A DNA stretch of 64,000 nucleotides from Tistlia sp040905785 (GTDB lineage Bacteria; Pseudomonadota; Alphaproteobacteria; Kiloniellales; DSM-21159): positions 1 through 64,000 of the forward strand of contig NZ_JBBDQW010000005.1 in NCBI RefSeq assembly GCF_040905785.1, in the 5' to 3' direction. A program made the translations under genes and the position numbers. The notes beneath the pieces were generated by a model. The model was given only the letters and a program-made list of their open reading frames with translations, was not told the DNA's origin and searched no databases. This document shows positions 27,041-39,975 of this stretch, one piece after another (positions within the stretch are counted from its first letter, which is position 1; the number at the start of each line of letters is the position of its first letter).

Positions 27041-27877
27041 ATGGCCTCCGGCGCCGCCGTCACCGCCCACTACGCGCGCCGCGGCCGGCTGGCGCCGCGC
27101 ATCCTGGCGCTGGCGGCCGAGGCCAAGGGCGACGGCCCCCTGAGCGCGGCCGACCTCGCCGCCTTCGACCAGCTGCACCCGCGCGGCCGCGAGGCGACCG
27201 ACGAGCTCGCCGACCTGATCGACTGGCGCGGCGTCGCGCGCTTCCTCGACCTCGGCTGCGGGCTCGGCGGCCCGGCGCGCTACCTGGCCGAGACGCGCGG
27301 CGCCGCGGCGGTCGGCATCGACCTCACCGAGAGCTTCTGCGCAGACGCCCGCGAGCTCGCCGGGGCAACCGGAGCGGCGGCGGTCTTCGCCTGCGCCGAC
27401 GCGACCCGTCTGCCCTTCCCGGAGGGGGCCTTTCCGCTGGTGCTGCTCCAGGCCGCGACGATGAACATCCCCGACAAGGCGACGCTCTATCGCGAGGTCG
27501 CCCGGGTGCTGGCGCCGGGCGGCCACTTCCTGCTGCTCGACCTGCAGCTCGGCCCCGTCGGGGAGCCGCACTTCCCGGTGCCCTGGGCCAGCGAGGCCGG
27601 CGCCTCCCACCTGCTGGCGCCGGGCGAGGTGCGCGCGCTGATCGAGGGCGCCGGCCTGACCTGCCGGCTCTGGCAGGACCGCACCCCCGTCGTCCGCGCC
27701 GCTATCGAGGCGCAGCGGCGCGAAGCAGCCGAGCTGAAGGCCGCCGGCCGCTCGCTGCCGCCCGGCGCCCACACGCTCCAGGGCCCCGAGTTCCGCGAGA
27801 TGGCCGCCAATCTGGCACGCAATCTCGCGGAGGAGCGGGTCGTCGTGACCAGCGGCCTGTTCGCGAAACCCGCCTGA
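27041..27877 (+). CDS. Class I SAM-dependent methyltransferase
   Basis: A 278-residue Rossmann-fold methyltransferase. Motif I is LDLGCGLGGPARYLAE (about residues 68-83), followed by AVGIDLTESFC (acidic residue binding the SAM ribose), ADATRLPFPEGAF and LAPGGHFLLLDLQLG. It looks like a small-molecule methyltransferase (ubiE/sterol/sarcosine type), but the substrate is unknown. It begins one base after the stop of the DUF6614-like gene. The final codons and stop are duplicated in the following bases (tandem repeat 27861-27897). Confidence 0.87.
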   Translation: MASGAAVTAHYARRGRLAPRILALAAEAKGDGPLSAADLAAFDQLHPRGREATDELADLIDWRGVARFLDLGCGLGGPARYLAETRGAAAVGIDLTESFCADARELAGATGAAAVFACADATRLPFPEGAFPLVLLQAATMNIPDKATLYREVARVLAPGGHFLLLDLQLGPVGEPHFPVPWASEAGASHLLAPGEVRALIEGAGLTCRLWQDRTPVVRAAIEAQRREAAELKAAGRSLPPGAHTLQGPEFREMAANLARNLAEERVVVTSGLFAKPA

Positions 27878-27897
27878 GATCGCGAAACCCGCCTGAG
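27861..27897. repeat. Tandem duplication of the methyltransferase 3' end including the stop codon
   Basis: The 18-base string TCGCGAAACCCGCCTGAG occurs at 27861-27878 and again at 27880-27897, a 19-bp period. The first copy holds the last codons and TGA stop of the methyltransferase gene. The second is non-coding. Confidence 0.85.
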
Positions 27898-27926
27898 GCC
27901 ACTCGACAGCGCCCGCCTCCCGGCTT

Positions 27927-27948
27927 ATGTTAGAACCGATGTTATAAC
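27927..27948 (+). promoter_or_regulatory. Operator/promoter candidate for the AbrB-Doc operon
   Basis: ATGTTA occurs twice (27927-27932 and 27939-27944) with a 12-base period, about one helical turn. The second overlaps the palindrome GTTATAAC (27941-27948), whose TATAAC resembles a -10 element. The patch is much more AT-rich than its surroundings and ends about 20 bases before the antitoxin start. Toxin-antitoxin operons are usually autoregulated at such sites. Confidence 0.5.
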
Positions 27949-27969
27949 GCGCAGCATGGGAGCCCGGAG

Positions 27970-28194
27970 ATGCACACCCTCAAGATCCGCAAGATCGGCA
28001 ACTCCGCAGGCGTCGTGCTGACCGGCGAGGTGCTCGACGCCCTCGGCGTCTCGGTCGGCGACCACCTCCAGCTCGTGCCGAGCGAGCAGGGCTTCGAGGT
28101 CCGGCCGTACAGCGCCGATCTGGCCGAAGAGATGGAGCTGGCCGAAGAGTTCATGGATAAGTACCGCCCTGCCCTGCGCGAACTGGCCAAGTGA
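27970..28194 (+). CDS. AbrB/MazE-type antitoxin
   Basis: A 74-residue protein with the SpoVT-AbrB swapped-hairpin domain (LKIRKIGNSAGVVLTGEVLDALGVSVGDHLQLV), which binds DNA as a dimer. An acidic helical tail (LAEEMELAEEFMDKYRPALRELAK) would wrap the toxin. The ATG follows CCCGGAG. It overlaps the doc-like toxin by 4 bases (GTGA). The antitoxin is expected to neutralise the Fic/Doc toxin and repress the operon. Confidence 0.9.
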   Translation: MHTLKIRKIGNSAGVVLTGEVLDALGVSVGDHLQLVPSEQGFEVRPYSADLAEEMELAEEFMDKYRPALRELAK

Positions 28195-28574
28195 CCGCGC
28201 GCTGGTTGACGGAAGAGGCCGTCCGCGCCTTCCATCTTCGCTCCCTCGACGAGCATGGTGGCATAGCCGGACTCAGGGACCAGGGTGGTTTGCAGGCCGC
28301 ATTGGCCCGTCCGCTACACAAGGCTGCCTACGGCGAGCCCAGCATCTTCGACCTGGCGGCGGCCTACGCCTTCGGCATCGCGAAGAACCACCCCTTCGTC
28401 GACGGCAACAAGCGGACCGCGGCGATTGCCATGGGCGTCTTCCTCATGAAGAACGGCTTTCAGCTCACCGCCCCCAACGGTCAACTCCTCGTCGCGATCC
28501 GCGATCTCGCCGCCGGCGACATGACGGAAGAGCAACTGGCCCTGTGGCTGTCGGAAAGCTGCGTCGCCCGCTGA
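28191..28574 (+). CDS. Death-on-curing (Doc) Fic-fold toxin
   Basis: A 127-residue Fic/Doc protein. The catalytic motif is complete: His67-Pro-Phe-Val-Asp71-Gly-Asn73-Lys-Arg75 (HPFVDGNKR), with the upstream GLRDQGGLQAALARP segment of Doc toxins. Doc phosphorylates EF-Tu, blocking translation; this is family knowledge. The start is GTG at 28191, overlapping the antitoxin stop. It lies 18 bases from the convergent ppdK end. The partner is an AbrB-fold protein instead of classical Phd. Confidence 0.93.
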   Translation: MTARWLTEEAVRAFHLRSLDEHGGIAGLRDQGGLQAALARPLHKAAYGEPSIFDLAAAYAFGIAKNHPFVDGNKRTAAIAMGVFLMKNGFQLTAPNGQLLVAIRDLAAGDMTEEQLALWLSESCVAR

Positions 28575-28592
28575 CCCCAAGGGCCCGCGGCC

Positions 28593-31265
<2,673 letters not shown>

Positions 31266-31367
31266 TCGCCTCGTCCTGCCCCCTGGTTCACGCTCGGTTT
31301 GCATCGCACAACAACCCGAAACCGCGGCCGGCGTTCCGGCCTGGCCGTTCAATGCGGACGGCCGCCG

Positions 31368-33491
31368 TCAGCCTTCGATCGCGGCGAAGTCGGCGACCGT
31401 GCCGAGGGTCGCGCCGATGCGCGCCAGCAGCGCCAGGCGGTTCTGCCGCAGCACCGCCTCCTCGTCGTTGACCGTGACCCGCTCGAAGAAGGCGTCGAGC
31501 GGGCGGCGCAGCAGCGCCAGGGCCGTCATCGCGCCGCCGAAGTCCTCGCGCGCCAGGGCGGCGGCGGCCTGCTCCTCGGCTTCCTCCAGCGCCATCAGCA
31601 GCGCCTGCTCCTCGGGCAGCCGCAGCAGCGCGACCGCGACCTCGCCGCGGTGGCGCGCCTTGTCCTTCTTCTCCTCGATGCGCACGATGTTGGCGGCGCG
31701 CCGGTAGGCGACCAGCAGGTTGGCGCCGTCGTCGCTCGCCAGGAAGGCGGCCAGGGACTCGACCTTGGCGAGCAGGCGGACCAGGTCGTCCTCGGCGCCG
31801 CCGTCGGCACGCCGCACCGCGAAGACCGCGGCGATCAGATCGTGGCGGACACCCTGCTCGCGCAGTGCGACCTTCAGGCGGTCGGCGAAGAACTCCAAGA
31901 GCGCCGGCGCGACCGGCGCCGCCTCGAGACCCCGGTAGCCCTGCTGGGCGGTCGCCAGGGCCCGGGCCAGGGAGATCCTGAGACCGTTCTCGACGATCAG
32001 GCGGATCACGCCCAGGGCGGCGCGCCGCAGGGCATAGGGGTCCTTGCTGCCGGTCGGCTTCTCGCCGATCGCCCAGAAGCCGACCAGGGTGTCGAGCTTG
32101 TCGGCGAGGGCGACGGCGACCGAGGTCGGCGCGCTCGGGCAGCGGTCCGCCGGGCCGAGCGGCGCGTAGTGCTCGGCGACCGCCTCGGCGACCTCGGGCC
32201 GCTCGCCGTCGGCCAGCGCGTAGTAGCGGCCCATGACGCCCTGCAGCTCGGGGAACTCGCCGACCATGCCGGTCGTCAGGTCGGCCTTGCAGAGTTCGGC
32301 GGCCGAGCGCACCGGCCCGACTTCGGCGCCCGGAATCTCCGCGACCAGGGCCACCGCCAGCTCGATGATCCGCTCGACCTTGGCCTGCAGCGTGCCGAGG
32401 CGGGCGTGGAAGACGATGTCGCCGAGTGCCCCGACCCGGCTCTGCAGGCTGCGCTTGCGGTCCTGGTCCCAGAAGAAGGCGGCGTCCGACAGGCGGGCCG
32501 CCAGCACGCGCTCGTTGCCGCCAACGATGTTGCGACGGCGCAACGACCCGGCCTCGGCCTCGATGTTGGCGACGACGACGAAGCGGTCGGCCAGGCTGCC
32601 GTCGGAGCGCTCCAGGGCGAGGTAGCGCTGGTGCGCCTTCATCGAGGTCGTCAAGACCTCCGGCGGGATCGCCATGAAGCGCTCGGGGATCCGGCCGACC
32701 AGCGCGACCGGCCATTCGACCAGGCCGGCGACCTCCTCGATCAGGCCGGCATCCTCGCGCAGCGTCAGGCCCTCGAGGTCGGCCAGGGCGCGCGCCTGGC
32801 CGAGGATCTCGTCGCGCCGCTCCTCGGGATCGAGCAGAACACAGGCATCGCGCAGCTTGGCCTGGTAGTCGGCGAAGCTCTCGACCTCGAAGGGCTCGGG
32901 CGCCAGGAATCGGTGGCCGACGCTGGTCCGCCCGAAGGCGATCCGCCCGCCGCCCAGACCGTCGCCGAGCCCGCCGCCGAGCTCGATGCCGCCCTCCAGC
33001 GCCGCGCCGTCGAAGAGGGCGACGGCGCCCTGCAGCGGGCGCACCCAGCGGAAGGCGTGATCGGCCCAGCGCATCGACTTCGGCCAACCCAGCTCGCCGA
33101 TCGCGGCCGCCAGGATCTCGGGCAGCACCAGGCGGGTGTCGCGCCCGGCGATCGCCCGCACCACGAAATAGAAGCTGCCCTTGTCGGTCTCGCGGACCTC
33201 GGCCTCGGCGACCTCGGCCAGGCCGTTGGCCTTGAGGAAGCCGGCCAGCGCCTGCTCGGGCGCGCCGACCTTCGGCCCCTTCTTCTCCTCGGTGACGTCG
33301 GGCTGCCGGGCCGGCAGGCCCGCGACCACCAGGGCCAGGCGGCGCGGCGTGACGAAGGCCCGGGCGGTCTTGAAGGCGAGGCCGGCGGCGGCGAGCCTGC
33401 CGGTCACCAGCTTCTGCAGGTCGGCGGCGGCGCGCGCCTGCATGCGCGCCGGGATCTCCTCGCCGAGCAGCTCCAGGAACAGTTCAGCCAT
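31368..33491 (-). CDS. glyS: Glycyl-tRNA synthetase beta subunit
   Basis: A 707-residue beta subunit of the bacterial heterotetrameric glycyl-tRNA synthetase. It starts AELFLELLGEEIPARMQ and contains PKSMRWADHAFRWVRP, IPPEVLTTSMKAHQRYLAL and the HD-domain and anticodon-binding regions toward the C-terminus (FFERVTVNDEEAVLRQNRLALL). It overlaps the glyQ stop codon by 8 bases, so the two subunits are translationally coupled. Length is normal and no frameshift is evident. Confidence 0.97.
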   Translation of the reverse strand: MAELFLELLGEEIPARMQARAAADLQKLVTGRLAAAGLAFKTARAFVTPRRLALVVAGLPARQPDVTEEKKGPKVGAPEQALAGFLKANGLAEVAEAEVRETDKGSFYFVVRAIAGRDTRLVLPEILAAAIGELGWPKSMRWADHAFRWVRPLQGAVALFDGAALEGGIELGGGLGDGLGGGRIAFGRTSVGHRFLAPEPFEVESFADYQAKLRDACVLLDPEERRDEILGQARALADLEGLTLREDAGLIEEVAGLVEWPVALVGRIPERFMAIPPEVLTTSMKAHQRYLALERSDGSLADRFVVVANIEAEAGSLRRRNIVGGNERVLAARLSDAAFFWDQDRKRSLQSRVGALGDIVFHARLGTLQAKVERIIELAVALVAEIPGAEVGPVRSAAELCKADLTTGMVGEFPELQGVMGRYYALADGERPEVAEAVAEHYAPLGPADRCPSAPTSVAVALADKLDTLVGFWAIGEKPTGSKDPYALRRAALGVIRLIVENGLRISLARALATAQQGYRGLEAAPVAPALLEFFADRLKVALREQGVRHDLIAAVFAVRRADGGAEDDLVRLLAKVESLAAFLASDDGANLLVAYRRAANIVRIEEKKDKARHRGEVAVALLRLPEEQALLMALEEAEEQAAAALAREDFGGAMTALALLRRPLDAFFERVTVNDEEAVLRQNRLALLARIGATLGTVADFAAIEG

Positions 33492-34389
33492 CGGGCCGCT
33501 CCGCGAAGCTCGCGACCCAGGCCTCGCAGCAGCCCTTGGCCAGGGCGCGCACGCGGCCGATGTAGGCCTGGCGCTCGGTCACCGAGATGACGCCGCGGGC
33601 GTCGAGCAGGTTGAACAGGTGGCTGGCCTTCATGCATTGGTCGTAGGCCGGCAGGGCCCGGCCGCTGGCGAGCACCAGCCGGCACTCGGCCTCGGCGTCC
33701 TCGAAGTGGCGGAACAGCCGCCCGGTGTCGGCGATCTCGAAGTTGTAGGCGCTGAACTCGCGCTCGGCCTGCAGGAAGACGTCGCCGTAGGACTTGCCGC
33801 CCTGCTCGGCCGGCACGCCGTCCCAGTCCAGGTCGTAGACGTTGTCGACGCCCTGGACGTACATGATCAGCCGCTCCAGGCCATAGGTCAGCTCGACCGG
33901 CACCGGGTCGCAGTCGATGCCGCCGACCTGCTGGAAGTAGGTGAACTGCGTGACCTCCATGCCGTCGCACCAGACTTCCCAGCCGAGGCCCCAGGCGCCC
34001 AGGGTCGGGCTCTCCCAGTCGTCCTCGACGAAGCGGATGTCGTGCTCCAGGGGGTCGATGCCGAGGGCGCGCAGCGAGCCCAGGTAGAGCTCCTGGATGT
34101 CCGGCGGCGAGGGCTTCATCAGCACCTGATACTGGTAGTAGTGCTGCAGCCGGTTCGGGTTCTCGCCGTAGCGCCCGTCCGTCGGCCGCCGCGAGGGCTG
34201 CACGTAGGCGCAGTTCCAGACCCGGTCGGGGCCGAGCGAGCGCAGGGTCGTGGCCGGATGGAAGGTGCCCGCGCCGATCTCCATGTCGTAGGGCTGCAGG
34301 ATCACGCAGCCGCGGTCCGCCCAGTAGGTCTGGAGCGTCAGGACCAGGCGCTGGAAGCAGGTGCTCTTGTCGGCGTGGCGCTTCGGCAT
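33484..34389 (-). CDS. glyQ: Glycyl-tRNA synthetase alpha subunit
   Basis: A 301-residue class II synthetase alpha subunit holding the glycine and ATP site. Family landmarks are CFQRLVLTLQTYWADRGC, LQPYDMEIGAGTFHP, YVQPSRRPTDGRYGENPNR and QVLMKPSP, followed by EVTQFTYFQQVGG and LERLIMYVQGVD. It is the first gene of glyQS. A small zinc-ribbon membrane protein lies 222 bases upstream in the same direction. Confidence 0.97.
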   Translation of the reverse strand: MPKRHADKSTCFQRLVLTLQTYWADRGCVILQPYDMEIGAGTFHPATTLRSLGPDRVWNCAYVQPSRRPTDGRYGENPNRLQHYYQYQVLMKPSPPDIQELYLGSLRALGIDPLEHDIRFVEDDWESPTLGAWGLGWEVWCDGMEVTQFTYFQQVGGIDCDPVPVELTYGLERLIMYVQGVDNVYDLDWDGVPAEQGGKSYGDVFLQAEREFSAYNFEIADTGRLFRHFEDAEAECRLVLASGRALPAYDQCMKASHLFNLLDARGVISVTERQAYIGRVRALAKGCCEAWVASFAERPDG

Positions 34390-34611
34390 GGCAACCGGGG
34401 ACTCGAGAGGCGGGGGCTGGAGAAGCCTGGGCGAAGCGCTTCCGGCCGGCGCCTTGCTGCGCTGCGGAAAGCGAGCCGCACCCTATCGGCGGCCCCCCGC
34501 CAAATCAAGGTTGCGGTAGCCGGGTCGGCGCGGCCCAGGGGCGCCAGCGCCCTCCGCTGTTCGAGAAGCTCACCGTGAGGCGCGCCACGAACCGCGCGAG
34601 GGGAGGCCGCC

Positions 34612-34905
34612 TCAGTAGGGACAGTCGGCACGCCCGCAGCTGCGCGCCTTGCCGCTGGCGACGTAGGCGCCGCAGGACGGGCAGGCCTCCATCTCCTCGG
34701 TCTTCAGCTCGGCGCGCGCGGCGCTACGCGAGCGTCCACCGTCCCGGCCGAGATCGGAGGCCGAGGCGCCGCCCTGGCCGGCGCGCAGCTTCTGCTCCGC
34801 CTTGCGCTGCGCGCTCAGGCGGCCGACCAGCTTGAAGCCGTACCAGACCGCCGCGACGATGGCGGCGAGCAGCAGCAGCTTCTGGATCGAGGGCAGGCCG
34901 AACAT
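34612..34905 (-). CDS. Membrane-anchored zinc-ribbon protein
   Basis: A 97-residue protein: one membrane helix (residues about 7-24), a basic Gln/Arg-rich linker, and a C-terminal four-cysteine cluster Cys75, Cys78, Cys90, Cys95 (CPSCGAYV, then SCGRADCPY) that looks like a small zinc ribbon. It starts at 34905 (MFGLPSIQ), giving an N-terminal signal anchor. It resembles short uncharacterised alphaproteobacterial proteins encoded near glyQ. Function unknown; the cluster suggests metal binding or a protein-interaction role on the cytoplasmic side. Confidence 0.8.
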   Translation of the reverse strand: MFGLPSIQKLLLLAAIVAAVWYGFKLVGRLSAQRKAEQKLRAGQGGASASDLGRDGGRSRSAARAELKTEEMEACPSCGAYVASGKARSCGRADCPY

Positions 34906-35084
34906 GCCCGGGTTGTAGGGGGCCGGGCGCCGAAGCGTCAAGCGGCGCCGGCGCGGGGTGCGCTTGGCGGACCCCGCCCACAGGGAAAAGGGGCGGCGCA
35001 CGGCAGGGACCGGGAAGTCGGCCGTGCGCCGCCCGCAGGGACCGCCCGCCCTCCCCCAAGGGCAGCGGCGCCTGTCGAATGGGA

Positions 35085-35600
35085 TCAGTGCAGGGTGGAG
35101 GCCGGCGCCGCCGCTTCCGGCCGCTCCGCCTGCCTGAGCTCGAGCTCGCGCAGCGGCAGGCACTGGCCGCAGGTCAGCAGCGCCTCGCCGAGCCGCGTCG
35201 CCGCCTCGACCACGGCGACGACGCCCGCCGGCGCGACCAGCAGGGCGGCGAGCAGTTCGGGCCGCGGGCCGATCCGGCGCTGAGCCCGCGCCACCAGCTG
35301 CAGCAGGGTCATCTCGTCGGCACCGACGCAGCGGCAGCAGGGCTTGTGGTAGGTGATGCGGCCGTCGGCATGGAGCGCGACCCGGCGGATCGTGCGCTCC
35401 ATCGCCGCCAGGACGCTGCGCGCCGCCTCCGGGCCGAGCGCCGCAGCCGCCTCGTTCCAGGCGGCCTGCCACTCGGCGTAGTCGCCCCCGGTCGCGCCCT
35501 CGAGCCAGCGCCGCAACAGCGACAGCAGCAGGCGCTCCGGCGTCTCGAGGATCGGCAGCCCGTCGTCGGCCTGCTCTTCGAGCGGCTCGAGCACGGACAT
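35085..35600 (-). CDS. Uncharacterised cysteine-rich protein behind a Fur-like box
   Basis: A 171-residue soluble protein I do not recognise. It is largely helical (LLLSLLRRWLEG, AARSVLAAMERTIRRV), with two cysteine groups: H86-K-P-C88-C89-R-C91 and TC144-GQ-C147. Together they look like a four- or five-ligand metal or Fe-S site. The start at 35600 (MSVLEP) is preferred because AAGGGAAA lies about 7 bases upstream; ATGs at 35618 and 35633 are in frame but poorer. The 119-base upstream gap has a good Fur-box match at 35697-35715, so iron-controlled expression is likely. It appears monocistronic. Confidence 0.75.
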   Translation of the reverse strand: MSVLEPLEEQADDGLPILETPERLLLSLLRRWLEGATGGDYAEWQAAWNEAAAALGPEAARSVLAAMERTIRRVALHADGRITYHKPCCRCVGADEMTLLQLVARAQRRIGPRPELLAALLVAPAGVVAVVEAATRLGEALLTCGQCLPLRELELRQAERPEAAAPASTLH

Positions 35601-35630
35601 CACGGGTTTCCCTTGCATGCGAACGCCTCT

Positions 35631-35703
35631 CATTATCAGCGTCTGGTCGGTCCGGCCGGGTCTGCCCCGGATCGGCGAAACCTGTTTACCCTATCTGATA
35701 ATG
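35631..35703. repeat. 9-bp inverted repeat flanking the Cys-rich gene's promoter region
   Basis: CATTATCAG (35631-35639) and CTGATAATG (35695-35703) are perfect inverted copies 55 bases apart. The second is part of the Fur-like box. The first may be a second half-site near the transcript start. Confidence 0.6.
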
Positions 35704-35715
35704 CGAATCAATCGC
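35697..35715 (-). promoter_or_regulatory. Fur-box-like operator
   Basis: Read on the minus strand the 19 bases are GCGATTGATTCGCATTATC. My hand alignment to the classical Fur consensus (GATAATGATAATCATTATC) gives 13 of 19 matches. An embedded dyad TGCGA-N5-TCGCA spans 35702-35716. It is about 95 bases upstream of the chosen start of the cysteine-rich gene and downstream of the sppA-like gene end. Confidence 0.55.
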
Positions 35716-35752
35716 ACTACAATGCCGCCTGCCGATTCCAGCCTCCTCGAGC

Positions 35753-36613
35753 TCAGAGCCCGAAGCGACTCCAGAGCAGGCGTTCCTCGCCCTGCGAGGC
35801 CAGCTCGGCGACGAAGGAGGCGGCAAGCTCTTCGGAATCGAGGCCGGCGGGACGCAGCAGCCTGCCCAGGCCCCGGCGCTCGCGGAGCACCGGGCGCAGC
35901 TCGACCTTCTCGCCGAAGCGGGCCCTGAGCTGCCCGCGGATCTCGCCGAGGCCGTCGACCAGGCCCAGCTCGAGTGCCCGCCGGCCGGTCCAGAAGGCGC
36001 CGGTGTAGAGCTCGTCGCCGCCCTTCAGGCGCGCGCCCCGGCGGGTCCGGACATAGTCCTTGAAGGTCTCGTGCAGATCGGCCTGCATGCCGAGCAGCAG
36101 TTCGACGTCCTCGGGCTTCTCGCGCTGGAAGGGATCGAGGATCGCCTTGCGCGTGCCGGCGGTGTGGACGCGCCGCTCGACGCCGAGCTTGTCGAGCAGC
36201 TCGACGAAGCCGAAGCCGGCGTAGATCACGCCGATCGAGCCGACGATCGAGGCCTCGTCCGCGTAGATCTCGTCGGCGGCGCAGGCGAGCCAGTAGCCGC
36301 CCGAGGCGGCGACGTCCTCGACGAAGGCGAAGACGGGCACCTGCTTCTCGTCGGCGAGCTGCCGGATCCGCCTGGCGATCAGAGCCGACTGCGCGGCAGA
36401 GCCGCCCGGCGAGTTGACGACCAGCGCCACCGCGGCGAGGCGCCTGGGCTGGAAGGCTCGCTCGATCGGCCCGGCGAGGCTCTTGATGTTGAGGGCGCGG
36501 CGCAGCGTGCCGCCGGGACCGATGCCGCCGTCGAGGCGAAGCACCGAGACGAGCGGCCGCGGCTCGCGAAAGCGCCCGAACGGCAGCCAGGAGAGAAGCT
36601 TGCGAGGATCCAT
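35753..36613 (-). CDS. S49 family serine peptidase (SppA/SohB-like)
   Basis: A 286-residue ClpP-like fold peptidase. The nucleophile serine is in EDVAASGGYWLACAADEIYA, and the general-base region VVNSPGGSAAQSALIARRI is typical of SppA. Its catalytic Lys would be in the second half (RVHTAGTRKAILDPF). No N-terminal membrane anchor is obvious, so it resembles short soluble or peripheral SppA homologues. It is the last gene of the minus-strand train that includes the polyamine importer, 37 bases after the acetylpolyamine amidohydrolase-like gene. It may be read through from that operon without sharing its function. Confidence 0.88.
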   Translation of the reverse strand: MDPRKLLSWLPFGRFREPRPLVSVLRLDGGIGPGGTLRRALNIKSLAGPIERAFQPRRLAAVALVVNSPGGSAAQSALIARRIRQLADEKQVPVFAFVEDVAASGGYWLACAADEIYADEASIVGSIGVIYAGFGFVELLDKLGVERRVHTAGTRKAILDPFQREKPEDVELLLGMQADLHETFKDYVRTRRGARLKGGDELYTGAFWTGRRALELGLVDGLGEIRGQLRARFGEKVELRPVLRERRGLGRLLRPAGLDSEELAASFVAELASQGEERLLWSRFGL

Positions 36614-36650
36614 GGCGATCAGATGGTTCGGCGCTGCGGAGCGGACAACC

Positions 36651-37685
<1,035 letters not shown>

Positions 37686-37692
37686 GGCGGAC

Positions 37693-38640
37693 CTAGTCCT
37701 CCTCGACCGCGGTGACGTGATCGGCGCGCCAGGCGCCCGGCCAGACCTCGGCGCCGCCGCGCTTCAGGGCGCGGATCGTGGCCAGCGGCACCTCGGCGAC
37801 CAGCAGCGGCCCCTCGTCCTCGGCCCCGGCGGCGGCCGCGATCTCCGCGAGCCGGCCGGTGTAGCCCAGCGCCTCCTCGCAGGGCACGAACAGGCTGGCG
37901 CCCGAGACGTTGCCCTCGCGCGGCCGGCCGGTCGCCGCCGCGCCGACGACGCCGACCGCGGCGACCGCGCACTGCAGCTCGACGGCGCGCGCCTTGGCGC
38001 AGTCGAAAACCCGCGAGTAGCCCGAGAGCTTGCTCGTCATGGAGGGCACCAGCAGCAGGTCGAGGTCGAGCGGCGCCAGCAGGCTGGACAGGGCCGGCAT
38101 CTCGACGTCGAGGCAGATCAGCGTCGCCAGGCGCACGCCCCGCCACTCGACGATCCTGACCTCGTCGCCGGTCGAGAGGTTCCAGCCGGCCGGGTCCTTC
38201 TCGCCCGGCGTCAGGCAGAGCTTGTCCTGGCGCAGGAGGCGGCCGTCGGGCAGCAGCAGGTGGGCACGGTTGAGGAAGGGCGGGATCGGCTCGCCGCCCG
38301 ACTCTTGCCGCGGCTCGAAGCGGACCGGGACGGTGCCGGCGAGCAGCGCCATGTCGTGCCGGGCCGGAAGCTCGCGGATCGCCTCCAGCGCCGCGTCCGA
38401 CTGCGCCGCCATCCACTCGATCTCGTCGCTGCCTTTAAGGCCGGCGGGGGCGAAGGACAGCCACTGCTCGGAGCAGTACTCCGGCATGACCAGCAGGTCG
38501 GCGCCGCGGGCCTTGGCCTCGGCCATGCGGCGGTCGACCAGCGCGGCCCAGCCGTCGAGGCCGTTGAGCGGCTGCGCCAGGTTGGTCGCCCAGAGCGCGA
38601 CCGTGAGGCTGTCCGTGAAGGGGGCGGTGGCGGGAGTCAT
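37693..38640 (-). CDS. Carbon-nitrogen hydrolase (nitrilase superfamily amidase)
   Basis: A 315-residue nitrilase-superfamily amidohydrolase. The catalytic triad is visible: Glu54 in VMPEYCSEQW, Lys in RQDKLCLTPGEKD, Cys in TLICLDVEMP. The reaction could be hydrolysis of N-carbamoylputrescine or another polyamine-derived amide given the neighbours, but the sequence is not obviously AguB (the usual ICWDQW motif is LICLDV here). The start at 38640 (MTPATAPF) is chosen as the first Met of the family-like region. It ends 7 bases before the acetylpolyamine amidohydrolase gene. Confidence 0.87.
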   Translation of the reverse strand: MTPATAPFTDSLTVALWATNLAQPLNGLDGWAALVDRRMAEAKARGADLLVMPEYCSEQWLSFAPAGLKGSDEIEWMAAQSDAALEAIRELPARHDMALLAGTVPVRFEPRQESGGEPIPPFLNRAHLLLPDGRLLRQDKLCLTPGEKDPAGWNLSTGDEVRIVEWRGVRLATLICLDVEMPALSSLLAPLDLDLLLVPSMTSKLSGYSRVFDCAKARAVELQCAVAAVGVVGAAATGRPREGNVSGASLFVPCEEALGYTGRLAEIAAAAGAEDEGPLLVAEVPLATIRALKRGGAEVWPGAWRADHVTAVEED

Positions 38641-38716
38641 GGCAGGAACCTGGAGGCAGGGGCTTCGGTGCGGGGCGGCGGGCGAACCGCCGATCTGGGG
38701 CCGCAAGGCCGCCGGG

Positions 38717-39835
<1,119 letters not shown>

Positions 39836-39975
39836 GTCCGCTCCGCGCGTCGGGGGCTGCCTGCCGCCGACTCTATCCGATCGACACTATCCGATTTCTC
39901 GGGAGAATTGCGCCGCCCGCAACGCGGCCCGGGCCGTGGGGCGGCCGGGTCCGTCTTCACTGCCGGTGATACGGC

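Noticed and set aside
34480..34510. Possible -35/-10 pair before glyQ
   Set aside because: TTGATT and GATAGG on the minus strand are only 13 bases apart, too close for a usual promoter.
39872..39895. TATCCGAT repeated twice between the importer ATPase and binding-protein genes
   Set aside because: The repeat is only 8 bases and in no clear position for a promoter or operator of either gene.
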